DNA of 64,000 nt, taken from positions 186,001-250,000 of the forward strand of contig CATKHK010000018.1 of the NCBI GenBank assembly GCA_949751835.1, given 5' to 3'. The translations under genes were made by a program, and so were the position numbers. Shown in pieces: positions 33,842 to 45,347 of this stretch. Numbering within the stretch: the first letter of the stretch is position 1; each line of letters begins with the position of its first letter. A model generated the notes under the pieces. It was not told the DNA's origin and ran no database searches. It saw only the letters and a program-made list of their open reading frames with translations. This stretch comes from Blepharisma japonicum (taxonomy: Eukaryota > Ciliophora > Heterotrichea > Heterotrichida > Blepharismidae).

Positions 33842-36364
33842 TTATTCAAAATTATATCCAAATATCCCACAATAGCTCACTAAATTTGATAATTTTTGCC
33901 CAGTTGACTTGCATACTTTGCTCATTAAGCTAATTTCATTCAGTAATTTGTTTTCATAGGTAATTTTTAACACAGGATATACAACACAACAAGGCTTATG
34001 CTCAGGGCCTACAAATTTTTTATTTTCTGAATACCTTAATCGATCCGGAACTCTAACTAGCTCATCCACCAAATCTTGATGATTTAAGTCTTCAGGAATC
34101 TGATCATCTGCAATCGCAAAAATAATTTTCAAAGCATCAATGCAACCCAAAATTTCTGTCTTTTTATCATATAAGCCTCTATTCATATTAACAATGAAAA
34201 AAGATCTTCCCCTTTCAAAAAATCCTCTATTGAGTCAATTCTCGACTTCTTTATTAATGTCAATATTAGCTAGCTTGCGAGCAGAATTTAAAGTTATATT
34301 TTCAGCTGCGCGCTTAATTGCATCTTTGCGGTCATCTGGGTTTAGTCCTAGAACTTTTTTAATTTTTATCGCTTCAGCTTTTATATCGTTTCGTCTTTTA
34401 AGTCTAACAAGAGCATCTGCAGCCATACTTAAAGTTTCTCCTACCATAGGAATTAAAGTAATGGCCATTGCAAAAAGGTTCGTCTTATAATTTGCATCAT
34501 CGAGGCCTATATGTCCTCCAGCAATTGCATCAGCTTCAGTGAGTGCAGTATTCAATCTATCATATAAAGCTGAGAAATATTGCTTGAGATATGGTATATT
34601 TTCTATTTCAGGATTAGCTCTTAAGGCGTGTGAATGAATTTGGCTGGTATCAGCTTTATTTTTTAAGTCGTTCTCCAATTTTTCCTGACGCTCTTCCATC
34701 TGTTTTATCTTAATTGCCATCAATGTAATTACTTCGTTGGGATCTACTTTACCTGAGTTGATGCAACTTAATGCTTGAGAATATATAAATTCTTCTTCTT
34801 CCTTAATGTTTTCTTTTTCTTCTCGAATCCTATCTATAGCATCTGGGTTATCACCAGCTTCTTCTAGAAGTTTCCAGAGTTTTTGTTCTTGCTTAACAAT
34901 TTCTCGCTGAAAGTCTCCTAAATTTCTTATAAGCTGTTCTCGCTCAGGACCTAGAACTTCATTAATGTATTCTATATTATTTTTGTCTAGATCATTTCCC
35001 ATTTTCCCAGTTTTTGCTTGCTCAACAGCCTTATTAAGATCTTCTAAGGCTCTTTGTCTTTCACCAAGCTTGTTAAGCACTCTTCCTCTGTTACAAAGGT
35101 ATAAAACTGAATTAGGTTTAAGTCTAATAGCAGCGTCTGCACATTGTAAAGCTTCGTCATATTTTTCCATATTAAAAAGAAGTGCACCTTTTCTGTTATG
35201 TGCATTTGCATATGTTGGAGATTTAGCAAGAGCAGTATCGTAGCATTTTAATGCTTTTTTGAACTCACCTTGGCTGAAAAGAGCATATCCTTTATTATTA
35301 TAAGCCTCAATATAGTCTGAGTCAAACTTTAAAGCATAGTCGTAGCTCTGGATAGCATCTGCAACTCTACCTAGCTCGAAGAGAGTGTTTCCTTTATTAT
35401 TATATAAAAGTGGCGAATCTGAACATTTTTTAATCCCATCAATGTAGAATCCTAGCGCATCTTTATATCTTCCCAACCTATGAAGGACAAGGCCTATATT
35501 ATTATAAGCTGATGCATTATCTGGATTAGCTCTTATAGCTGCATTATAGCATTCTAACGCTTCTTCGAATTTTCCTTGGCTGTCGAGGATTGCGCCTTTA
35601 TTAGTATATGCTAAGGTATTTTTTGAATTTAATCTTATAGATAAATTATAAGACTCTAACGCTTCGTTAAGCAACCCCATTCTATTAAGAGCGTTTCCTT
35701 TATTATAATGTGCTGCCGAATCATTAGGTGAAATCCTAATTGCTGTATTAAAGCATGCCATTGCCTCATCATTTCTATTTAATTGGAAAAGGGTATTTCC
35801 TTTGTGAAAATATGCTTGAATATATCTCGGGTTTACAGTGATAGCAGCATCATAGCAAAGTAACGCTTCTTCTGGTCTCCCCATTCTCCTAAGAGCGTTT
35901 CCTTTGAAATAATAAGCAGGTGCATATCTAGAATTTATCCTAAGGGCAGTATCATAACATTCTATAGCTTTAGGGTACTGGCGTAACTTCGCGCAGGAAA
36001 TACCTTTATTATGGTGCGCAATGCAATCCGTAGGATTTTGGCTTAATGCCATCTCATAGCATTTAATAGCATCTTTATATTTACACATTTCAAATAAGGT
36101 TGCACCTTTATTTGTCCATGCATAAACATAGCCTGGGTTTATTTGAAGGCATGTTTCATAAGAATTGATGGCGTCTTTGAGTTTTCCTAATCTATGGAGC
36201 ACTAGCCCTTGGGAATAGAAAGCTTCGAAGCATTCTGGATTTACTTGTATGGCATTTGTATAGGCTTGCCAAGCGGCAGTTAAATTTCCTTGATCTAAAA
36301 ATGCATTTCCCTGAAGCCAGTATTGGTTAGCAGTGTATTGCTCTATGGTCATCTGACGCTGCAT
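33842..36364 (-). CDS. TPR protein with 13 repeats and C-terminal helical domain
   Basis: 840 codons with TGA as Trp, no intron. Thirteen consecutive 34-residue tetratricopeptide repeats occupy about residues 14-455. A typical unit is YAPAYYFKGNALRRMGRPEE, with Gly8, Ala20 and Pro32 kept in most. Residues 480-600 are charged and probably coiled coil (two Glu/Lys-rich helices). Then comes a region with a hydrophobic helix (FAMAITLIPMVGETLSMAAD) and a further 180-residue C-terminal part that ends IFGYNFE. It is probably a protein-interaction scaffold like the many ciliate TPR proteins; the partner is unknown. Repeats 5-8 are so regular that recent internal duplication is likely. Confidence 0.88.
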
Positions 36365-36755
36365 ATTTAAATTTATGATTAGATCTGCTTAAATGATTTG
36401 TAGGAAAAACTGGACAATACATATTAAATGCAACAACATAAAATTAATATTAATAAATTTAGTATTTTACTATTAAGTTGATATAAAATAAATCTTACTA
36501 AAGAACGATTATATGCTTAATTATTAAAAAATTATTGTAAATCTACAATTCATATTTTTGAAAAAAATACTTGAACAGCTCAAATTTGATTAATTTTCAA
36601 ACAATCCACTTTAATTTAAAGCATTTAAAAGAAACAGATTAATGTGGAAGAATAAATAGCTAAAATTCAAAACAAGAATTGATAATGAGAAATTAGAAGT
36701 TTAGGGACACTTAATAATATTAGTTTATTTGATTAAATACTCAAATAATTGTTAA
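36365..36755. other. AT-rich spacer
   Basis: Between two minus-strand genes; it should hold the promoter of the TPR gene. Nothing specific recognised. Confidence 0.5.
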
Positions 36756-37796
36756 TTATCTTCTTGGAGCCATGGGTGTCCAAGTTCTCCAATTAATAGG
36801 TGGTTGAGGTCTTGATCCTATAATTTCCTCAATTCTGCCCAGAATATCAGCTGTTAATTTTCCAACAATATTAACAGCTCCAATATTGTCTTCAACTTGA
36901 CTAGGCCTGGTAGCTCCAAATATTGCGCTGCTTACATCACTATTCTTAATGCATCAAGCAATTGCTAATTGTGCTTGTGTGCATTCTAACTCCTGACTGA
37001 TTCCTGCTAATCCTTCAAACAATCTCCTAGTTTTTTCTCTGTTTTCTGGCAAGAAAAAGCTCTGCATTAACTTTCTATTTCCTGGCGTCAAATTTGGGTC
37101 TAAAATTCTTGATCCTTCTGGGAAGTTTAAATCATTATATTTTCCTGAAAGAATTCCTCCCATTAGAGGATTGAATATTGTAGCACCCATTCCATAACCT
37201 TCATATAAAGGAACATAATCTACCTCAACCTTATTCCTGACAAACATATTATACTTCACTTGCTCTGTTACTGGATGTATAAACCCATACTTGTTACAAA
37301 TTTTATGAATTTCTTGGATTTCATATGCAGAAAACTCTGAAGTTCCCCAATAATCTGCTTTTCCTTTTTCAATTAAATGGTTAACTGTTCTAACAGTTTC
37401 TTCTATAGGAGTTTCATAATCAGGTTTATGCAAATACATCACATCAACAAACTCCAGCTGAAGCCTAGACAAGGACGCTTTCATACCTTGAATCAGCCTT
37501 TTTCTTGATAATCCAGTTTTTTTACCACAGTTAATAAATTTGGTCGCTATAACTAAATCATCACGATTTCAGTCACCTCGCTTTAAAATATTGCCGAAAA
37601 TAGATTCTGCTGTGCCATTTCCATACTGCTCTGCTGTGTCGAAAAAATTTATTCCTGAGTCAATTGCTTTTGAGAAGCATTGGAATTGAGACTCTTCAGC
37701 TTCTGGAGTATGTCCTGTAAGCCAGTTTCCAAATGAAAGAGCTGAAACTTTGAGACCTGAGTCTCCTAGATTGCGATAAATCATAGAGTCTTTCAT
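36756..37796 (-). CDS. Aldo-keto reductase (potassium-channel beta subunit-like group)
   Basis: 346 codons with TGA as Trp, normal family length, no intron. It starts MKDSMIYRNLGDSGLKVSAL, the usual first strand. The catalytic tetrad is visible: Asp53 and Tyr58 in FFDTAEQYGNG, Lys86 in VIATKF and His in VMYLHKPD. The NAD(P)-binding end is present (AIFGATRPSQVEDNI). The family reduces aldehydes and ketones with NADPH in the cytosol, and members closest to this pattern (GHTPEAE, MGGILSGKY) include the voltage-gated potassium-channel beta subunits. The TGA at 36957-36959 encodes the Trp in AIAWCIKN. Confidence 0.92.
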
Positions 37797-38281
37797 TTGG
37801 TGAATAATTATAATAAAATAATGAATAATGCCAGCTTATTTTAACTATTAAAATAAATGACAGGCAGAGCACATTATTCAAAATTAAGTAAATTGGCTGA
37901 TATTTCTAATGAAATTTGTTCAAATATTATTTGTTATGAAAATCCGTTTTTTATTATTAATTATTATACACATATATTAGAAAATCAAGCATTTTTCTTT
38001 TGATAATGTTCATGCCATTTAACTTATATTATTTCTTAAGAAAAATATTAAAAATTTAAGCAAAATCAATTTTTTAACCTGACTAAGATTATACATTATG
38101 TGCGAATTTGAGTACTCAAGATCAAATCTTCCAAAACTATATTAGATGGAGATTTTTTCATATTAAAAAATCTAAATACCACTACCATAAAATAAATATT
38201 GGACAAAATAATTAAAAGTTAATAATATGTCAGATAAAAAGGCATTTATTTTCTTTTACATCAGAAATTTAAATATTAAAA
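37797..38281. other. Divergent intergenic region
   Basis: Shared upstream region of the aldo-keto reductase (-) and the unknown gene at 38282 (+). AT-rich; no motif I can defend. Confidence 0.5.
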
Positions 38282-39040
38282 ATGAATTCAAGATACAGAC
38301 ACATGACTTTAAATATTGAATGTAGCAATTGTCTAGCAGATTCAATATTCACTCCACTAGACATTGCAGACTCCGCTATGCTTAAATCACCCCCAAACAC
38401 TCCATTTTTAGATCTTTATGAAAAACTTAGTAAAGAATTTCACTCTTCAGGTGTCAGTCACCTTCGTCAATTTCTCTTGAAAAAACTTGTAAATGATTCC
38501 TACTTGTCTAAACATTGGCCTTATAAGAAAGTTTATTCTTTATTGAACTCAATTGCCCATGTGATGCTTTTTAATGAGTTAGAAATCATCTATTGAGGCA
38601 TATTGATTAATTCTACATCACCTGAAGAAAGAACAATAAGTCCGAGAATGCTATCAATATTTACAGCTTATCTGGCAAAAATGAGTATGAACGAAGATAA
38701 TGAACCTTTTGAGCAGTTTATGAATATGAAATTTCCGAAATTTAGGCTGAGTTTTAATAATTGACTTCTAATTACAAGCTGCTCAGCAGAACCAAACTTA
38801 AAAGAACTTAATAAAAAATACAACCAGCTTATATATTATTCGAAGAAAAAAAAAGAGAAAAAAGATTATACTGAAATGGTTGAATCTCTGATGAAATGCC
38901 CAGGGAAAAAAGAAGCCATTTCTTCAGAAAATGCAAGTGAAATATCTAGTGTAGAAGATCTTGATGAAGAAATAGAAGCAGTTCAGCAAGATTTTCTAAT
39001 AGAAGAAAAGCTGTCACCTTTAGATATTGATGTCAGGTAA
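38282..39040 (+). CDS. Unknown protein, 252 residues
   Basis: Open with TGA as Trp from ATG 38282 (MNSRYRHMTLNIECSNCLAD) to TAA 39038. The middle, about residues 45-170, is a helical region with an even mix of hydrophobic and basic residues (HLRQFLLKKLVNDSYLSKHW, LLNSIAHVMLFNELEIIYWG) that may be a folded domain of cyclin-box or helical-bundle kind, but no signature is convincing. The C-terminus is Lys-rich then acidic. No signal peptide. I do not recognise the family. Confidence 0.7.
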
Positions 39041-39290
39041 ATCATAATTTAAAAATAATCATTTCAAAGCTATTGATAACATTAAGAATCTTTGTAGTTA
39101 AAATAAAATCTTAAAAACAGAATAAATAAATTAAAATATTTTAATGAAATAATTTGCTATATGCATAAAATTTTAAAATAATTATTTTTATATGATTTCT
39201 TGTAAATAGCGGTGTACGACATTATGTTGGATTTATCCTGAGTTTTTTTTTGCAAAAATAAACAGAATTGATAAGAAAATATACTTTATC

Positions 39291-39574
39291 ATGACAGCAA
39301 ATGGATTTTTTACAAGACTGTGAAGTATTCGAGGTGAAAATTCTAAAAATAGGGTTTTTTTGGTAGGTTGTCTTGAATGAAATATATGCAAGTAGGCATT
39401 ACATTGATAATCAAAATTTCAATTATAAGTAATTGCACTGGAAAATCTGGATTGGAAGTTATTTTTGTTGCAGTTGCTTTTGTTTTTATTGATATTAATA
39501 CTATTTATAGTAGTATTGCTGATGGTAAAAATGCTAATTCAATTATGAAGAGAGGCGAAGCCTTGCACAAGTAG
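39291..39574 (+). pseudogene. Possible remnant of an ARF/ARL-type small GTPase
   Basis: From ATG 39291 with TGA as Trp the frame reads MTANGFFTRLWSIRGENSKN then RVFLVG, which looks like the N-terminus of ARF-family GTPases up to the strand before the P-loop. The P-loop itself is absent and the frame closes at TAG. In a second frame NCTGKSGLE recalls the C-terminal SAK-like motif of the family. At least the G domain core is missing, so it could only be a decayed fragment. The match is short and could be chance. Confidence 0.25.
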
Positions 39575-39601
39575 TAGTAAAATAAATATACCAAATCATA
39601 C

Positions 39602-39727
39602 ATGAGCTCCAATCGCCAGCGCGCTGGCTCAGTAGTGCCGGTACAGAGTGCCAGTAGCATTAACTCCTGTTCCAGTAGTACAGTCAGTGCAGAGTGTTAT
39701 TGAATACGCACTGGGTATATAAGGTAA
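39602..39727 (+). other. Island of higher G+C with a small ORF and 14-bp palindrome
   Basis: Bases 39611-39710 are about half G+C by hand count, against a third or less nearby. The island contains GCCAGCGCGCTGGC, a perfect inverted repeat, and repeated words such as AGAGTGCCAGTAG and GTGCAGAGTG. An ORF of 41 codons (MSSNRQRAGSVVPVQSASSI...) spans it. It could be a small RNA gene, a Ser-rich micropeptide, or foreign DNA. Confidence 0.4.
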
Positions 39728-39800
39728 GATGTAGATTTAAAATATTAATCTTTTAGTTAAAAATAAAATTATTAGAATAAAGATATCTTCTTAAATTAAT

Positions 39801-40322
39801 TTATAGCGATTGACTCTCTTTATTGCTCCAAAAAAAGAGGCAATCTTTAAGACAACTCGTGTCTCTCTTTATTTTATATTCACACACAAAAGCAGTTGGA
39901 GGTTCATACTCATAATAATAATTATCTAACTGTCCCACAATTTTAAAATTTTGATTTGTATAAAAATTAACTGCAGCTTCATTACTTGTCCATACATGGA
40001 GTGTTATACTGTTTATTTTGGTTATTTTAATAGCAATTTCTTTAAGATGTTCCATCATTCTACTACCAATTTTCATTCTTTTATAGTCAGGAGCAACATC
40101 AAAATCCATGATATAAAGGTTTGAAGTTTTCTTTTGAAACCTTGCAACTAATGAACCAACACATATGTTGTCTAAATAAGCTAGAAAGGAAAATTTTCTT
40201 CAATCAGCCATGCAACGATACTCATACCAAAAATCGTGGGTAACATTTGAATAGCTTTGGATTTTTCGCATCTCTGTTACATTTGATAGGCTAATGTTAC
40301 AAAATGTCAGATGTGATTGCAT
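39801..40322 (-). CDS. GNAT-family N-acetyltransferase
   Basis: 173 codons with TGA as Trp, no intron, start ATG 40322 (MQSHLTFCNISLSNVTEMRK). The GNAT core is visible: strand 4 YIMDFDVAPDYKRMKIGSRM, containing the acetyl-CoA pyrophosphate loop R-x-K-I-G-S, then the helix, and ITLHVWTSNEAAVNFYTNQN, typical of the N-alpha-acetyltransferase subgroup (NAA50/RimI-like). It probably transfers acetyl groups to protein N-termini or small amines; the substrate cannot be told from sequence. The last 25 residues are basic and extend beyond the usual domain. Confidence 0.85.
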
Positions 40323-40537
40323 ATTTATAAAATATATTGATATTTTTCTAGTTAAAAAATTTAATCTTATAACCAAGTTTATATCTCATTAAGGATACTT
40401 AAAGAATAATATAGCCCGCATTATGGCTTGTGGCATCTCAATAAACTTCTATTAATACAAAGAAAATTAAAGCATGAATACTTAAATAGTTAATAAAAAT
40501 TAGAATGATTATTTTAGAGCTCATTTTTATCTTTACT

Positions 40538-41470
40538 TCATAATAAAGAAGGAATATAACTTGGAATATAACTTGGAATATTACTTGGAATATAACTTGG
40601 AATATAACTTTTGATTGCTCCAAATAATCCTTTTTCCTCATATACTTTTTTGATATTTGACAGGCTACTAAAATATTCCCCAATTCTACCTTTACTTTCC
40701 TGCTTGATTACCTGTTTGGGCTCAGAATCATATTCAATATTCTTAAAGCTAAAACTATTCGCCTTATAGTTTAAGCTATCATAAGTATTAGCTGGCAAAG
40801 AGCTTTTATATGAGCTTCCATTATCATTCTTGAATAATTTTGCTAATGTTTCAGAGCATTTGCAGGTTGACCTCAATCTTTTCGTTGGAGTGCATATGCA
40901 TTCATATAGAAATTTATGAAATTTATTATGGTGATAAAATTCCTCAAAAATTTTTTCCTTTAATCCATCAGCTGTGTAATAATATGGGTACAAAATAAAA
41001 TAATCGCTATTTTTGCAATATAAATATAATGATAATTTAGAATTGCCATATGAGGAGATCTTCCAACCTATTTGAGCTTGAAAAGTGAATTTTATTATAC
41101 TAACATTGAAAAAGTTGGCAAAGTTAAGTAAGAGTTTAGTCTGAATTTGACTTTTGTCGAACCTTTGATTAATATTAGCAACTTTTATTCAGAAATAATA
41201 ATTATCAGTTAAACCATCAAGCTTGTTGCAATCCTGATTAGCTATGATATATTCAATATTTTCTCATTCTTCTGAATATTCGAACACTTCTTTAAGTCTG
41301 TCGAGACATTTGAGGTCAGAGTGACTATAAAAGATAATTGATTCAATTAGCGATAGAAGCAGTGACTCTAAAATTTTATTTTGATCAGATATTTTCCTCG
41401 ACATATAAAATTGAGCCTTAATGAATTCTGTATCAATCACCCAATTCAGTAGTTCTCTTGGTTCCCACAT
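40538..41470 (-). CDS. Unknown protein with Ile-Pro-Ser-Tyr repeat tail
   Basis: 310 codons with TGA as Trp, no intron. Residues 1-165 look folded, with alternating helices and strands (MWEPRELLNWVIDTEFIKAQ, SKLSLYLYCKNSDYFILYPY). The strand near LYLYCKNSDYFILYP recalls the last strands of OTU-type cysteine proteases (otubain), but no catalytic Cys box is visible, so I do not assign it. CICTPTKRLRSTCKCSETL may bind metal. The last 24 residues are SYIP/SNIP units encoded by a 12-bp tandem repeat (TTGGAATATAAC on the plus strand, 40558-40610). Confidence 0.65.
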
Positions 41471-41745
41471 TTCTATATAATATTATAAATGGGTAATTTG
41501 AAAATTTATATTTCTATAATTCAAATAAGAACTTATATTATGTTTTCTAAATTTTTTAGCAAAATAAGGCTTCCATACAGATTTTTAATCTATTATTTTT
41601 GCACTTGTTTATAATTAATCCAAATTTGCTCGATTATCTGCCTTTTAAAGTAGAAAAATATCATATTCGCTTTATTTTTATTAGATATTTTCTCTTGCAA
41701 TAGTTTGCATCAGCATCATAATTTTGAAAATTTGTGAGATTAAAT

Positions 41746-42717
41746 ATGAAAGTTCAACGATGCGCAGGCCCAACTAGAAAAGTTTTCGTAAATATTCGTG
41801 ATGTCCACAAACAGTCGCCGCCATTACGTATTAACAAATCACCAAGCAGAGGAATATTAGTTCCAAAACCTCCTGAGCCTAAATCCGAACCTTATTTTAT
41901 TCGTAAAAAAGTTGATTCTTTCAGATGTCACACTCCAGACCAAGGAGGAGGTAAGCCACAGTCTCCACAAACACTGCCGCCACTAGCTCAAAAAAAGGGA
42001 AATTCTTCAATTTCAAACTCCCCTTCACATTCTAATTCTTCCACATGCCAAAGATGATATATTCCTACCCATTTTAAACCTAAAGAAATAGATACACATA
42101 TTCTTCTCCCCAAATCTCCTATAGATAAAGAAGATATTTGCACTCCCTATGAATTAAAAGATAAGCCAAGGCTTACAAATAGAAATTCAGAAGTGAGAAG
42201 ATCTTTCAAACAAATACCTCAGCCGCCTGAAAAAATGCAGAGAGTTGATTTAAGAAAAGGCAGTTTTTCGAAAAAACAGATAGCAACAGCCGTAGGAAGC
42301 GCAAATACCAGTGCAAATCTATCAAAAATCGATTTGGATATTTCAAAGCTTTCTTTGAAATGCGAAGAAATTTTGCAACCATGAGAAGATTTATCGACAA
42401 ATAATCCATCAAGAAACCCCACTCCAGATTTAAGTGCATCACGGCAGAATAGATTTCAACATCTATCCAAAGGATATAAGCTTGATAAACAGTCATTTGC
42501 CAAAGAAATAGATAAACAAACAAGAAGAACACGATCAGAAAATAGTTCAACTGAAAAGCAACCTAAAGGAATTCAAGCTTATACGCCAGAGCCGCCTTTA
42601 CTTCATCCATGGCAGAAATTTATGCAGGACTTGGATGATATATCGAATATTGCAGATAATAAACAAAGTAATAAGTTTATTAAGCCAAAAGGACCTATCA
42701 GAGCAAGACACCTGTAA
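41746..42717 (+). CDS. Proline- and serine-rich disordered protein, unknown
   Basis: 323 codons with TGA as Trp, no intron, start ATG 41746 (MKVQRCAGPTRKVFVNIRDV). It is rich in Pro, Ser, Lys and Arg with little hydrophobic core (PPLRINKSPSRGILVPKPPE; LPPLAQKKGNSSIS). It carries many SP/TP sites that could be kinase targets. The short conserved-looking end is LLHPWQKFMQDLDDISNIAD. Possibly a cytoskeletal or basal-body accessory protein, by analogy with other basic disordered ciliate proteins; this is inference. It ends only 31 bp from the convergent gene. Confidence 0.65.
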
Positions 42718-42748
42718 TAATTTGAAAATAATTTAAATTTTAATTACA

Positions 42749-43711
42749 TTATAGAGAAATTGTTATGCTTCCTATATACCCAGAATTTAAAACTTCAAAC
42801 AGCACTCCTTTAAAACTGAAGTATCTTGTCGGCTCAAAACCATATGGATACCTTCTATTTCCTTCATCTTTTGGATGACCTTCAAAAATCTGTATAATCT
42901 CTTCCCACTTTGTAAGTGAATTCACTAGATGCTCATTAACAAAAAGTTTAAAATTACAGCGGTCATATTCATTAAATAAATAATAATCTGGCATATTTGT
43001 ATATAGGATTGCTTTTTTTAACTGATTAGAGTTTCCATCAAACATCAAGTCAAAGCCTTCTGAAAAATAATTATAAAAATAGTCATTGGATTGAACATTT
43101 TGACTTTGCTTATAAAACAGCTCATCAGGTGGACCTAAGATCTCAATAACAGTCTCTGGAAATGACCCTCATGCAAGCTCAATTGATTTCCCATTAGGTG
43201 TTTTTACTACAATTTTTTCATTCAAATATACCAAATATTCATTGATTTTCGGCATTTGTATACTATGGATTTCTGGCAATTTATTCCCTTTATGAATTAA
43301 AATTTTTGATAGATTTCCATGGTCACGTATTATGCTCATGCCATGATAAGTCTCCAATACGATATTTTCATCTAAATAATTTGGCATGAATGAGTCCTCC
43401 AAATCATTGAGAATTTCTTGGTAATTCGAGTACATTTGGGATTTAAAAACAATCAGGATATTTGGTGCTTCGCATTCAGTACAATTTATTTCAATAATAA
43501 TTAGTTTCTGATAGAGCTCGTCAAATACCAATTTAATTCGGCAATCAGGGACTATCAGATAAATTCTTTTAGTTTCTATTTCCTCGACTACTTGAACTTC
43601 TGGGATTTTTGTGCTGAGATTTTTAAATTTATTGATAGCTTTTGTTATGCTCATGCCAAGAGTGAATTGTCCGCCAAGACCTTTTCCAGGAATTACATGT
43701 AAAGAATCCAT
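42749..43711 (-). CDS. PHAF1/UPF0183 (C16orf70-like) protein
   Basis: 320 codons with TGA as Trp, no intron. The start HVIPGKGLGGQFTLGMSITK is the hallmark of the UPF0183 family (PHAF1, phagophore assembly factor 1). The second hallmark block is NYFSEGFDLMFDGNSNQLKK, AILYTNMPDYYLFNEYDRC. In animals the protein joins BCAS3 on autophagic membranes; a role in autophagy or phagocytosis would suit a predatory ciliate, but that is inference. Length is slightly below the animal protein (about 420) because internal loops are short. Confidence 0.88.
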
Positions 43712-44211
43712 TTATATTTTTGAGTATGTGAAGAATTACAAATAATTAAGATTAAAGGTGAGCACGTAAAAGAATGCGCTTGAATAATAAGCGCAATAAA
43801 AATAAATATTTTGTTGGCATTAAAAATTGCAGGGCTCATATATAGAAACAAAAAAATAATAATGGCAACCAATATTATGAAATAAATAATTTTGATTGTC
43901 TTAAAATAAAAATCCAAATTTCTTATCAGCTAAATTGGGATAATTCACTTTTACATAAAAGATTATTAAGCTATTCGGAAAATATATCAATGAATTTATT
44001 TATAGTCAGTTAATGAACCTTATACATAAATTTTATGCCAATTATATCTTTATTTTCTTGATATTCATAATAATATATAAGGAAATTTCATCTATTTAAT
44101 AAAAATAAGTTTAGTTTTGTTTTAGAGTTAATTTAAAATTCCAATTCAATATCTAAGTGGTGAAAATTAGTAAAAACTGCATAGATATTGTTATTAGAAA
44201 CAGCTATTAAA
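43712..44211. other. Divergent intergenic region
   Basis: Between the PHAF1-like gene (-) and the CDC50 gene (+). AT-rich; a hydrophobic minus-strand frame at 43693-43917 overlaps the PHAF1 start and is not supported. Confidence 0.5.
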
Positions 44212-45150
44212 ATGGAAAGCGAGAAGTCTAATAAACCCAGCAATTCGGATTTTAAGCAGCAACGGCTCAGAGGCTGGAATTGCTCACCTAATTCAGTAGT
44301 AATTGGAACTTTATACGCAGTAATTGGGGTTGGATTCATCATTTTTGGCTGTTTTGTGATAGAAAAATCAAATGAAGTTTATGAAGTTTCTGAAAGATAC
44401 GATGACATAGGAGAATGCAAAGCTGACTGAAGAACTCCAAGGACCTGTGTTATAGAGTTGGATGTTGAAGAGTACATGGAAAAGCCGATCTTTTTTTATT
44501 ATGAAATTAAAAATTTCTATCAAAATCATAGAAAATTTTATAAGAGCCGTGACATTTATCAACTAATGGGAGATGATAGATCAGAAAGCGATGTCGATAA
44601 ATACTGTGACCCAGTAACAACAATGGAAGATTTAGGATTTTACACAACTTTAAACCTAACTGAAGACGATGTAGCGAACCCTTGTGGATTGCTGCCCAAA
44701 GCATACTTTAATGACACTTATTCGCTTATAACGTCTAATGATACAGACAGTTTTATAGAGATTGAGATGGAAGATGATAATATTGCATGGGATGTAGACA
44801 CCGAAGAAAAATTTGATGAAAACGATAATGCAGAAGAAGTACAGTGGATTGATGTAGAAAATGAGCATTTCATTGTCTGGATGAATGTAGCTGGGCTACC
44901 ATATTTTAGGAAGTTATGGGGAAGGATAGAGGAAGACTTACCTGAAGGGAAATATAAAGTTGTTATTGTGAACAATTATGATGTCGCCTCTTTTAATGGA
45001 CAAAAGTGGGTTGTAATTAGTACGACTTCAAGGTTTGGAGGGAAAGTGACGTTTATTGGGGTTTTATATATCATTTTTGGAGCTTGCGCTTTGTTTGGAT
45101 CTATAATTATTTTCCTCACTTTTTATTTGAGGAAGAGGGCAGGGAGATAA
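44212..45150 (+). CDS. CDC50/LEM3 family P4-ATPase beta subunit
   Basis: 312 codons with TGA as Trp, no intron. Two membrane helices frame a large lumenal part: helix 1 at about 29-52 (VVIGTLYAVIGVGFIIFGCF) and helix 2 at about 280-302 (FIGVLYIIFGACALFGSIII). Family marks are FYYEIKNFYQNHRKFYKSRD, PCGLLPKAYFNDTY, and near the end NNYDVASFNGQKWVVISTTS. The protein escorts and activates phospholipid flippases in the ER, Golgi or plasma membrane. The tail is basic and short, as usual. Several N-x-S/T sites lie in the lumenal part. Confidence 0.93.
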
Positions 45151-45347
45151 TATTATATTAATTAACAAAGATAATTCGCATGTATTACATATGAGGAAAT
45201 CTCATGTCAATATCTTTTTAATTTTTATTTAAGAGTTATATATTGGCCAAAATCTATTCGCTTAAGAAATAGAAATCATATCCTTTACAAATTTACTTTT
45301 GGATTGCATATATAATGAAATATAAAACTATATACTTTTTTCATTAT

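Noticed and set aside
34140-34490. Plus-strand ORF opposite the TPR gene (also 34965-35243)
   Set aside because: Antisense shadow of a strongly supported coding frame.
40538-41470. OTU-type deubiquitinase
   Set aside because: A strand pattern near the middle is suggestive, but no catalytic Cys block or Asp-x-x-Cys motif is present.
43693-43917. Hydrophobic minus-strand ORF of 74 codons
   Set aside because: It overlaps the start of the PHAF1-like gene in another frame, in very AT-rich DNA where such frames arise by chance.
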